This document shows, piece after piece, positions 55,150-64,000 of a stretch of 64,000 nucleotides of DNA. A program made the translations under genes and the position numbers. Where the stretch lies: contig NW_003314334.1 in the NCBI RefSeq assembly GCF_000143415.4, forward strand, positions 577,457-641,456, read 5' to 3'. Each line of letters starts with the position of its first letter. The stretch's first letter is position 1. Under the pieces are notes generated by a model, which was not told the DNA's origin, made no database searches, and saw only the letters and a program-made list of their open reading frames with translations. Origin of the DNA: Selaginella moellendorffii (lineage: Eukaryota > Streptophyta > Lycopodiopsida > Selaginellales > Selaginellaceae).

Positions 55150-56420
55150 CCCCTTACGCTCGGTAGTATCCGCAAATAGTTAATCCGGACCAGCTGATCT
55201 TGGCGCCCGATTAAGCTTTAGACTAATGTGAATTTCTGAGCATTTCTAGACCGCATTTGTAAAGAAAGAAAAAATTACACAGACTTGATAACATTCCGCA
55301 CTAAAATTCCATAAGAATTTTCATCGACCATCCATGTTCATGGCTGGAAATCTGCCAGCATTATTTCTTCCAAGTGATTCCCCCAATCTTTCAAGTAATT
55401 TACCACGCTGTGTTGTTCTCACGTTGTTCTTCACGCTTACCAGGGATACTTTGGAGAAGCCTTCTTCTTCTCCCAGCTCGCATATCCAGACAGCCCAAAC
55501 TCTCACTGACTGTGCTTGGAGCAAACATTGTCGCAGCTCCGACAGTGCTTTCGATCACGACTAAATCTATACACTTCCCGGACAGCAGCTAAAGCCATAC
55601 GTGCAAGGCTTGTTACATCCTCCACAATTGCTAGGATCCACTCTAGTGTTGATGCAGAACCTGTTCCAGCAGCACTTCGTCCCACCTGATGGAAACTTTG
55701 CCGGATCCTTGCAGACGCTGGCGTTGTGAGCGCACCAAGTGAACACCCACTGCTGACTCCCGGAGAGAGAGTTGCTTTTCAAGAAGTTGGAGTGGTCAGG
55801 CTTTGAAGAGTTCCTCTCTTGAAAACCATCCTGATCCTCGTTCACGGTTGCTAAGGCTGTTTTGTAGAAGATTGGCGTGCAGATTGAGTTTCTCATCGCT
55901 GTTACTAGGAAAGCTTATGACCTCCTCGCGCATTTGCTCGCCAAAAATCTGCATCTACCGGGAAGCAGCTCAGATTCGTGAAATGATAAGAATGACAAGT
56001 GGAAAAAGAAAGGACTATGCAAAGACAAAGAGATCACAGAACTCTTGCTTTGACAAGAAAGTAAAGAGCGACTCTATGGGGCCAAGGAAAACCAAGACAA
56101 GCGAAAAGAACTCGAATGCAGTGGTCCCAAAACTAGACGTATGAAGCTTACCTTCCTGTGCTCTTGGAAAAGAAAACGAAGCTCAACATGGTTGACCATC
56201 TGATATCAGCGTGTCATCACAAGGAGACGAGCTTTGAGATGATTTTATCATCTGGATTTATCGCATGAGAATTTTATGTGCTGAGCGAGGTAGTAACCTG
56301 CAATGCCAGACAATACAATCCAGTTTCGATGGAGCTTGGATTCTGGTAGACTAGAAAACAAAACTTGTGTTGTGTAGGCTGGAAGTCTGAGTGATTCTCC
56401 ATTCATGTTCGAGTCATTCC
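55150..56420. repeat. Duplicated STIG1 block, copy B
   Basis: Diverged direct copy of 46200-47540. It contains the STIG1 pseudogene and its promoter side. Confidence 0.8.
55310..55896 (-). pseudogene. Broken STIG1-like copy
   Basis: Direct-orientation copy of the STIG1-like gene. The start and the first 100 residues survive with substitutions and a shortened N-terminus. A one-base deletion near 55576-55580 (after the FSCCPG codons) shifts the frame. A CAG-to-stop type change near 55507 and the loss of the C-terminal tail (the codons of the Lys-rich end are missing) complete the damage. Confidence 0.85.
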
Positions 56421-57470
56421 GTGATCTTCCGACACCAATGTTTGGGCCTACAAATTTCAAGATCACTAGTAGCATATTTGACACTCTTTTATACCATTTA
56501 CTAATGAAATTGCTTTTAATTGATCCTATAGCCAGGAAAAAACTACTAAAATCATTTGTAAATGAGCTATATAAAACATAGCCAATAGTTTTATTGTTTA
56601 AATTGAGGGCTTTGCAAATTAGAATTTTCTTTGACTTGACAAAAAGCTTGTTGGGGAAGCTCTCCCAATAAACATCCTTCTATTGGGAGGTCCCCACAAA
56701 TACTTTCAATGGGAAAAGCATTTTTCGGGTGGGAAATTTTCTTTATAAGATCTCTATTAGAAGAAAAATCTTCCCAACAGAATATTATTGGGAAAAAAAA
56801 GTATTGATGGGCAGCCTTGTTGGGGTTCATTTTTCCAACAGGACAATTTTCCATCCCTTCTGGCAAAAAAAAAATTAAGCTATTGGGAAATATTTCAACC
56901 CATCAGAAGGAAAAAAAACTCTTATTTTGGCAGGTTGAAGATTTCATTCTATTGTGGAAGGACCGGCTAATTTAGCTTGCCACATCATGGCTATGTAATC
57001 AAAGCAAATCTATTGAGAAAATCTTGTTCAGAAATCTCATGTTGGGATCTCCAATTGGGAAGTCCCAACAGGAATAGGATTGTGAAGTTAGTATGACAAT
57101 CTAGCTACTCACAATGAACTCCCACAATTCACTCTCAGCCACTGGATTAAGGATATGTTAGAATATGCCTCTTCAATCCAATGGTTAGAAATTTATGCCT
57201 TTCACGAGGTACCTTGTGGCCACAAGGAATAAACAGAGATTCAACTGAATATTTTCCATTATATATATTCATTCTTAGCGTTACATATGACTTACCATAT
57301 ATCTTGGACACATGGTAGTTTGAGGGGAGGATGTTTTTTGGGACAATGGTGAAAATTTTCAAGTTTTCAGTATTATGTATGATCTAAGAGCAAGAGTTAC
57401 AATTATATTGTTAGTGTATATCAACATAGAGAAAAGGGATAAAGAAAACTAAAATTGGAGTGAATGAAGA
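56421..57470. other. Intergenic with a MITE-like element
   Basis: Holds the element at 56648-57075. The remainder is AT-rich with no gene recognised. Confidence 0.45.
56648..57075. mobile_element. MITE-like element with repeated TTGGGA/TCCCAA motifs
   Basis: The ends form an imperfect inverted repeat of about 20 bases: CTTGTTGGGGAAGCTCTCCC at the left and the complement of TTGGGAAGTCCCAACAGGAA at the right. The interior is peppered with TATTGGGA(A) and TCCCAACA in both orientations and codes for nothing. Size (about 430 bp) and structure fit a miniature inverted-repeat transposable element; the superfamily is unknown. Confidence 0.45.
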
Positions 57471-57960
57471 GATGCATAGGCAACGAGTCTGTTGTTTCAA
57501 GAGCATGGGAGAGTTTGATGCTCTGGCCGATTTTGGTGCTCGACATATTTGTCTCACCTCGAGCCAGCAGTTATAATCCTTAAAGCCGGGCGCGTCTGCA
57601 AGCAACCTTGCACGCTCGCAACACCTCAGGGAAGCTGTGGCTCGCAAAACTGCCGGACATCCAGATCCAGATCCAGAGCCATGCCACCCCTTGCTCTTGT
57701 ATCCTTCAGTGGACGCTCTCCTCAATAACCAGGGCAGTGTTCAGCTTGATCATGGCTCCTTCTCCGTCGGTCCAGCGGGACACAGGTTTGTTTTCGTGGC
57801 GTGCGTGCTGGGGCTCGTGTGTGGGAGGCTGGAGAATCTGGACGAGGCTGGCGGCGAGGCTATGGCTTTAGCTGTTGGAAATCCACTGACGAATGCGTGG
57901 AGAGTCCTTCCCGGAATTTAGGTCGAGGAGGAGCCGTGCAGATACTTGATGATAGTCAAG
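57471..57960 (+). pseudogene. F-box/kelch-like gene relic
   Basis: Three frames each hold part of one protein: a worn F-box-like start (LDIFVS, then AGRVCKQ, from about 57535), and a kelch-like part at 57637-57921 with GHRFVFVACVLGLVCG and AVGNPLTNAWRVLP, ending in a stop right after. The AVGNPLTNAWRVLP motif is the usual start of the second kelch strand set in plant F-box proteins. Frame changes and truncation mark it as a relic. Confidence 0.5.
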
Positions 57961-58269
57961 AGGTCGGGGCATTCACGGTCAATACAAACCTGTAAGCAAG
58001 CGCCATCCATCCCGTAAAGGATGGCGTCTCTAGCTTTATACGATAACGACGCGACTTCGAATGATAATCCATGGCGAAATCCTCAAATCCGACAACCACA
58101 TGGCAGGAGCTCAATGAAACTATTGGTTATCTTCTTGAGGGACGACCAATTGTATTTGGCGAGGCAACTATTTTGATGGCGGGAGCGTTCGTTCCTTCAT
58201 GTAATGCCCTAAAAACGCAATGATCTGCATGAATCTGCTCGCATGAGTTGGCTTGTGGTTGCGTCCATG

Positions 58270-58781
58270 GAGAAAAGAAAGGACTAAGCAAACTTCTGCT
58301 TTGACAAAAGCATGTGTGTCCTTTTGGGAAAATGAACGAACCAAGCTAAACTTCCGTCTAGGATCGGTCCGTCCTTCAAGAACCGAATGACGAGTTTACA
58401 TGAGAACATGAGAACTTTTGTCTGAGCGAGGAACTTCAGTGAAATCTGCAATAGTGGACAATGGAAATCCAATTTAGATGGGATGTTGTAGACTAGAAAA
58501 CAAACCTCGTGTTAGTACGACTTCTGATTGTCAGGGCAGCTGGAAGAATTATGTAGTTGCGAGGATAGCGCAGCACAACTGTGATCAACTAAGCTCACAA
58601 AATTTACCAGGAGAAAAATGTCCCAGCTGCACAGTTTATACAGTTAAACCCAATCAACAGAAACTTACACGGAAAAATTCCTGTAGAAGTGAGTGTACTA
58701 CCTGTTACATATGTGTGAGCACATATGAAGAAGAGTTTCAAAGCACGACAAGATCTTACTTCTCCTCGCGCCACCGAATGT
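58270..58781. repeat. Third partial copy of the STIG1-upstream flank
   Basis: Aligns with 47140-47680 and partly 56020-56420 (GAGAACTTTTGTCTG-AGCGAGGAA, CTAGAAAACAAACCTCGTG, TTCAAAGCACG). It lies directly next to the CFAP73-like gene and probably shows the ancestral neighbour order. Confidence 0.65.
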
Positions 58782-59965
58782 TTAAAACACCTCGTCCTTC
58801 TTCAACGCACCAGCTTTAACAGCCTTGATTATTGCGTTGGTGTCCGAAACGTAGTCGCCAACAACATCCAGTTGCCTCAAAGGGCTTGACTGTGGAACGT
58901 GATTTATTCTCGAGTTATGGCATACTCGGCCGAAAAGATTTTCAGCCGCCATGCAAGCCTGCACGAAAGACAGAATGAGAAGGGCCGAAAGAGAACGAAA
59001 TACTGGAGCAAACCTGTCCCCGGACGAGTGTCTTCGCAGCAGAGATTTGCAAAATCGAATCCATCTTCTTTTCCATCTCAGCCGTCTCATGCTTCTTCCT
59101 TTCGTACGCTTGTTTCGCAAGAGTGACATCGTTTTCAAGGTTGAGGATCTCGCTGATTGCGGACTTGTAGTACGTTTGCAGCTCTGCCCGCAGCGCTTCA
59201 ATGGTATCTGTGCATTGCTCAACATGCGTTCGAAGATCTTCGTTCGTACTTAGCAACGTAGAGTACCTGGAGAGGAGATGATGAGTATCAAGGAGAAAAC
59301 AAATGCCATGTTGATCACCTTAGTAGAAGATCATTGACTTCGTGATACTCCTCCGCGACCTCAACAACGGTCTCGAGGTACTTTTGATAAGCCATCATTC
59401 TTCCCAGAGCGTTCTTCGTGGCTACTTTTTCGTTCTGGAGCTGCTCTATCTTGGTCTCGATTTGTCTGATCTCTGCTTCCTAAAACCGTGTCACGAGAGT
59501 TTAGCACACATTTTTTCCCATGGATAGACAAGAGAGTAACTCACTTTTTCTGCTTGTAAACGAATCTCATCAGCTGCCTTTTTCTCCGCACGAATCCGCT
59601 TGATATTATTTTCCTGCAAACTTACAGACATGCCAACGATCGATCAAGGAAGGCGGAAAAGGAAGGAAAACAAAAAACGAAGTACCTGCAAGAACTTGGA
59701 GAATCCAATGAGAGAATCCTGTAACTCCCGGTCTTTGATCCGGAGGGCTTCTTCTCGTCTCGTCAATTCGTCTTCTTTGCTGCAATGCCAGGAATCTCGA
59801 TGCATTCCACCGCAAAATCAAGAGAAAATACCTCGCAAACTCCACTTTCTTCCGCTCCAGCGCCTCCTGGACTTGGAACATGAGGCGCCGCTTCTCCAGA
59901 AGCCGCGTCGCCGGCAGCGCCTTGTCCAGCGCCACCACAGTCACCTGTCCACCACCGGTCGCCAT
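58782..59965 (-). CDS. CFAP73/CCDC42-like cilium and flagellum coiled-coil protein
   Basis: Six exons, 59965-59832, 59779-59686, 59613-59545, 59479-59319, 59266-59014 and 58958-58782, give 295 residues (family about 300). Almost all of it is coiled coil. The DUF4200-type core is clear: LLEKRRLMFQVQEALERKKVEF, then ELTRREEALRIKDRELQDS, LIGFSKFLQENNIKRIRAEK and YQKYLETVVEVA. CFAP73 (MIA2 in Chlamydomonas) works with CFAP100 to link inner dynein arms along axonemal doublets. Presence in a plant fits flagellated sperm, so male-gamete expression is expected (inference). The start codon is 148 bp from that of VPS52 on the other strand. A relic of its third and fourth exons sits at 47.7 kb. Confidence 0.85.
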
Positions 59966-60113
59966 TGTCGATCTATCAAAATCCCTCTCCTGGAAGACGA
60001 AGAACCCTAAATTTTGAAAGCGAGAGAGGGGCAAATTAGTCGCAGCTAGAGAGAATCGAACCCCGGTAGAAAAGTGAAATCTTTGTTCCAGGAGCTCGAT
60101 CCAGGGCAAGGCA
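59966..60113. promoter_or_regulatory. Shared CFAP73/VPS52 promoter
   Basis: Only 148 bp separate the two divergent start codons, so both promoters and both leaders lie here. No TATA motif is evident in either direction. Confidence 0.6.
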
Positions 60114-63100
60114 ATGGAGGCCGGGAGTGCTGTGGTGGAAGAGGCAGCGAGGAGAGCTTCCGCCAAGCTCGAGCTGCCGGCGATCGATGACGATTCCGAG
60201 GAAGGGAGCGCTGACACGGCGTCCTCCGCCGATGCCGATCGTCCAATGCCTACTGCGGAGGAGCTCTCCCAGTTCGCGATCGAGAAGCTGTTTGCGTCAC
60301 CGCTCTTCGCTTCTTCGGTTAGTTCTCCTCTCCTCTCTTGAAATTTCAACCCTATTGCGATCGATGGATAGATCTGCATTGATTCCAGGATGAGAAGGCT
60401 GCGAATTTGGAAGAGCCTCAGAGTCAAGCAGCTGATCTCAATGCCACGGCTGGAGATCTCACATTTGGCGAGGATTTCGAGAGGTATCCTTGTGGAAATC
60501 TTCGATCCTGGGATTGTTCTTCTTATGGTATGAATTGCAGTGAGGATATTTCGCTAGAGGGTTTGCAAGAGGAGCTAGAGAGCTACCAAGGCCGAGAGGT
60601 ATGCCAAGAACAAAACCACGCATTACTGTGATTTATGTCTATGTTCTTATAGATGGTCGTCAACATACTAGGAAAAGGAAGCGAACTACGAGCTTATGCT
60701 CGCGATGTGGAGGAAAAGCTTCGTCAAGTGGAGCTCGAGTCTATACAGGTACTTCTTTCATCTAGTTTCTCGTGCTCTCTTTTTCATGATTTTTTGCTTT
60801 CACAGGACTACATCAAAGAGAGTGATAACCTGATGTCTCTCCACGCTCAAATACGGGAGTGTGACTCCATTTTGACACACATGGAATCGCTTCTTGGAGG
60901 TTTTCAGGTACTTGACTGTTACAGTACACTCTGGAGACATGATTTCGCATTCTTTAGGAGGACCTCGGATCCATCAGCTCCGAAATAAGGAGTCTCCAGG
61001 AGCAATCTATGACTATGGGACTTAAGCTACGAAACAGAAAGGTTGGTTTTCCTCTGCATTCTAAGTGCTTTGTCTGAAGTACCATATACAGGTTGCAGAA
61101 GTTAAGCTGGCTAGGTTCTTGGAAGAGATTGTTCTTCCTCCAAACATGATTGATGCTATTGTGGATGGAGAGGTATTTTGTTTTTATAAGCGAGCTATGA
61201 TAATTTTTTTGTTTCTTATTTCTTTCTCCTTGGTGGTTTTTATTTTGGCAGGTCAATGAAGAGTTTGTGCGGAATCTTCAGATTTTAAGCAGAAAGCTCC
61301 AGTTTATCGCCGAGGATCCTGGAGCTAAGGGCTCTGCCGCTCTGCGAGATGTTGAACCTGAATTTGAAAAGCTACGTTTAAGATCCGTAGCGAAGGTACC
61401 TAAACATGCATTTTTGTTTCTCTAAAAGCTGATATTTCGTTTGTTTCAAGGGTCGTGATTACATTATCCAGAGGATATATGCCTTACGAAAGCCGAAGAC
61501 GAACATTCAAATCTTGCAGCAAAACGTTCTTCTCAAATACAAGTATGTAGTTTATTTTCTCTGTCTTAGCTCGTTTAACTTGAATTGATACGTGTTTTAC
61601 AAAACTCTCATACTCAGGGGCATTACAGATATCTGGCTACTTTTTTACGTGATCATGGAAAGGAGGCTTATCAAGAAATTCGGGCGGCATACATAGACAC
61701 GATGAACAAGGTTGTAGCTAACTTTGAATTCCTATTTGTTCACGTTCCTGTCCTGCAGGTGTTGAGTGCGCATTTCAAAACGTACATTCAGTCTCTAGAA
61801 AAGCTGCAGCTAGACATCGCTACGAGGAACGATTTAATCGGTGTTGAAGAGCGGGCTGGTATGTTTTCCCGCGGTCGTGAAAACATGAAAAACAAATCGG
61901 CTGTCTTCGCGCTTGGGGACCGTGCTAACGTGCTTAAGGTCTGTAAGTCAAGACTTTCTGTGGAAGGCCTAAACTTTCGCTTTTTTATGTAGGAAATTGA
62001 TCAACCGGCAATCATTCCCCACATTGCAGAAGCCAGTGGTTCCAAATTTCCATATGAAGTTCTTTTTCGCAGCCTTCACAAGCTTCTCATGGACACGGCG
62101 ACATCAGAGTAAAAGTTTTATTTCAAGTCTCATTTATAATATATTTACTGCAGATATCTGTTCTGCTGCAACTTCTTTGGGGAGGATGCTATCTTTTCTG
62201 AAATTTTCACTGGTTTGTAAATTGTCATTTCAAAAGCCGTTTTTGATAATGACGTTGTATGTTTTGCAGGGCCATTCTCCGTTATTGAGGATCATATGAA
62301 TGCGGTTCTAATCAATTGCTATGATGCTATTGGGCTAAAATTGATGATACGAATAACATACCAGCATCAGGTAAGTTTTTTAAATAAAAGATACACTGAT
62401 CACCTTGACTTTGCAGCTGATAATGTCCCGGAGACGAGTACCATGTCTAGATGCCTATTTTGATAAGGTTCGCTGCCCTGTTCTTTTTAGTCCTTTTGTA
62501 ACAAACTTGTAAACAGTTGAATATCCTCATCTGGCCACGGTTCAAGGCAGTTTTTGATATGCATTTAGTGAGCCTTCGGACCGCAAACGTGAGGACACTG
62601 TGGGAGGATGACGTGCATTCTCACTATGTCATGCGGAGGTACGCAGAATTCACCGCATCACTCCTCCAGATCAACACTGAACATGGGGATACCCAGGTTG
62701 AAATTTAATGCATTCTTGGGCCTCTTAACTCTTGCGGCGTTCTAAACAGCTGGAGCTGAACCTGGAACGCTTGAGAGTTGCCATCGATGACTTGCTCGTG
62801 AAACTGGCTCGTGTTTTCAAGAAACAAAAGCAGCAAACCGTGTTCCTCATTAATAACTACGACATGGTTTTGGCAGTGTTAAGGGTGAGTTTTTTTTAAA
62901 AAAATTGCACAAGAATAATCGTCGTCATCTCTAGGAAGTGGGTGTTGATGGTGGCAAAACGCAGCAACAGTTTGAGGAGCTGCTCAAGAGCAGCACGACC
63001 GTTTTTGTGGTAAGTTCCTCGTTTTCATGAATCCTACGCACTGATCGCGTGAGACACTCCGCAGGAAGATTTACTTCGGGAGCATTTCCAAGCCTTGATA

Positions 63101-63489
63101 TCGTTCGTCAAAACGCGTGGTGGTAAGATCACTATTAGTTTTTCTCAGTAACTTTACCCAGTGCATTTCCAGTTCTTGGCGAGGAATCGAGTTCCAGCAC
63201 ACCGCCGCAATCTCCAGTGACCGTCCAGGAAGTGGAGCCCCTCGTCAAGGATTTCGGCGAGCGGTGGAAGGCCGCGATCGAGCTCATGCACAAGGATCTC
63301 ATCACCTCCTTCAGCAACTTGGTGTGCGGCATGGAAATCCTCCGCGCCGCTCTCACGCAGCTCCTCCTATACTACACCCGCCTCTCGGATTGCATCAAAC
63401 GCATCGATGGCGCCGAAGCGCTGAGCAAGGATCTCGTGTCGGTCGCGTCGATCATGCACGAGATCAAGAAATACTCTCGGACGTTTTAG
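60114..63489 (+). CDS. VPS52: VPS52, subunit of the GARP/EARP tethering complexes
   Basis: A gene of about 17 short exons; the first are 60114-60317 and 60387-60483, and the last about 63173-63489. Read across the introns it follows plant VPS52 (POKY POLLEN TUBE) closely: YIKESDNLMSLHAQIRECDS, GSISSEIRSLQEQSMTMGLK, FLEEIVLPPNMIDAIVDGEV, LRKPKTNIQILQQNVLLKY, AAYIDTMNKVLSAHFKTYI, SAVFALGDR, HIAEASGSKFPYEVLFRSLH, MSRRRVPCLDAYFDK and LWEDDVHSHYVMRRYAEF. VPS52 with VPS51, 53 and 54 tethers endosome-derived vesicles to the TGN. The acidic N-terminal 100 residues are poorly conserved. The end at KKYSRTF is well placed. No break was seen, though the small exons 61.5-62.4 kb were only skimmed. Confidence 0.92.
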
Positions 63490-63871
63490 TCAAGTAAAAG
63501 CTGAGTTTTTTACCGTTGTTTGACTTTTCCATCTTATCTAAGGGTAAAAACGTCAGTGAAACTTCTGACCTTTAGTTTCCATGTAGCTACCAGAGGAAGG
63601 TTCTAAGGGACGTTGACCGGTGGATGCCTTGACTGTTGACCAACCGAGCACGAGAGGGAAGCTCGTTAGGTGGAAGATGTTGACTGTTCTACTTACATGT
63701 TCACCGGTTCATCCCCCTTGGACCTGGTAAAAATTCCACTTCTTTTACCATCGAGCGCCAGGGCCAGGGCTTTATATGTTTGCGTCATCGCGTAGCCTAG
63801 AGAGATAGTTTGGCTGTTCGATCGGTCGATTCGATTGATTCCTCGTCCATCGCGAGAATTTCCTGCTAGCT
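63490..63871 (+). promoter_or_regulatory. Promoter of the reductase gene with TATA box
   Basis: VPS52 3' flank followed by the promoter of the next gene. A TTTATAT motif at about 63771-63777 lies about 95 bp upstream of the start codon at 63872. Confidence 0.5.
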
Positions 63872-64000
63872 ATGGCGGAGAAGATCTTGATCCTTGGCGC
63901 CACGGGCTACATTGGCAAGTACATCACCAAAGCAAGCATCGCGCTCGGCTACCCTACCTTCGTCTTCGTGCGCTCCTCCTCCAGCCAGGACAAGGCCAAG
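63872..64000 (+). CDS. PCBER/isoflavone-reductase-like NADPH-dependent reductase (partial)
   Basis: Only the first 43 residues are in the window. They begin MAEKILILGATGYIGKYI, the NADPH-binding glycine-rich loop (GxxGxxG) of the PIP family (phenylcoumaran benzylic ether, pinoresinol and isoflavone reductases), followed by a helix and the strand FVFVRSSSS that selects NADPH. These cytosolic enzymes act in lignan and related phenylpropanoid pathways. The exact substrate cannot be told from the fragment. The gene runs off the window end with no sign of a break. Confidence 0.8.
   Translation, partial: MAEKILILGATGYIGKYITKASIALGYPTFVFVRSSSSQDKAK

Noticed and set aside
1..64000. CRISPR arrays, bacterial operons or phage elements
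   Set aside because: The window is eukaryotic with spliced genes; no regularly spaced repeats of that kind were seen.

Overview
This window is nuclear DNA of a land plant. It is most likely a lycophyte of the Selaginella moellendorffii type; the species is inferred from style, not proven. Introns are very short (mostly 45-80 bp) and reassemble cleanly into plant proteins: an A-type P450, an AUX1/LAX carrier, an MCTP, a STIG1-like peptide, a MORN-type PIP5K and a PCBER-like reductase. A cilium/flagellum gene (CFAP73/CCDC42 type) is also present, which fits a plant with swimming sperm. Gene spacing is tight and several pairs are divergent with 12-150 bp between start codons.

Layout. 1-1000: AT-rich island ending in a relic of a PHAX intron. 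1.0-6.9 kb: four minus-strand genes (P450, AUX1/LAX-like, PHAX-like, a 172-aa protein of unknown function). 7.4-11.6 kb: a basic unknown protein, an alpha/beta-hydrolase-like gene behind an ACGT-box cluster, and TMEM18. 14.4-15.9 kb: F-box protein. 18.2-21.3 kb: divergent pair of a YIPF membrane protein and a protein with the fold plan of a DEAD-box helicase but no intact catalytic motif. 22.9-25.8 kb: intronless MCTP. 27-35.4 kb: a small membrane protein gene and its decayed direct duplicate, either side of an AT-rich island that holds an LTP-like secreted protein gene; a tRNA-Arg(ACG) lies at the far edge. 39.0-41.9 kb: PIP5K. 42.9-46.0 kb: a head-to-head pair whose proteins share an N-terminal header domain, one with a PD-(D/E)XK-like nuclease end and one with a protein-kinase end, resembling split Crinkler (CR) effector-type proteins. 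46.5-59.5 kb: STIG1-like gene, a large AT-rich island (48-54.6 kb) with diverged repeats and an orphan gene, then relics of LAX, STIG1 and an F-box gene. 59-63.5 kb: divergent CFAP73 and VPS52. 63.9 kb: start of a PCBER/isoflavone-reductase-like gene cut by the window end.

Two themes recur. Membrane traffic and signalling housekeeping (YIPF, VPS52, MCTP, PIP5K, TMEM18) occupies the gene-rich, GC-balanced parts. The AT-rich islands carry small secreted or orphan genes, partial tandem duplications, and at their borders relics of genes that exist intact elsewhere. The two items most worth following are the head-to-head CR-type pair at 42.9-46.0 kb and the catalytically degenerate helicase-like protein at 19.5-21.3 kb. 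Intron positions were set by reading splice signals and family alignment from memory; no search or computation was run.
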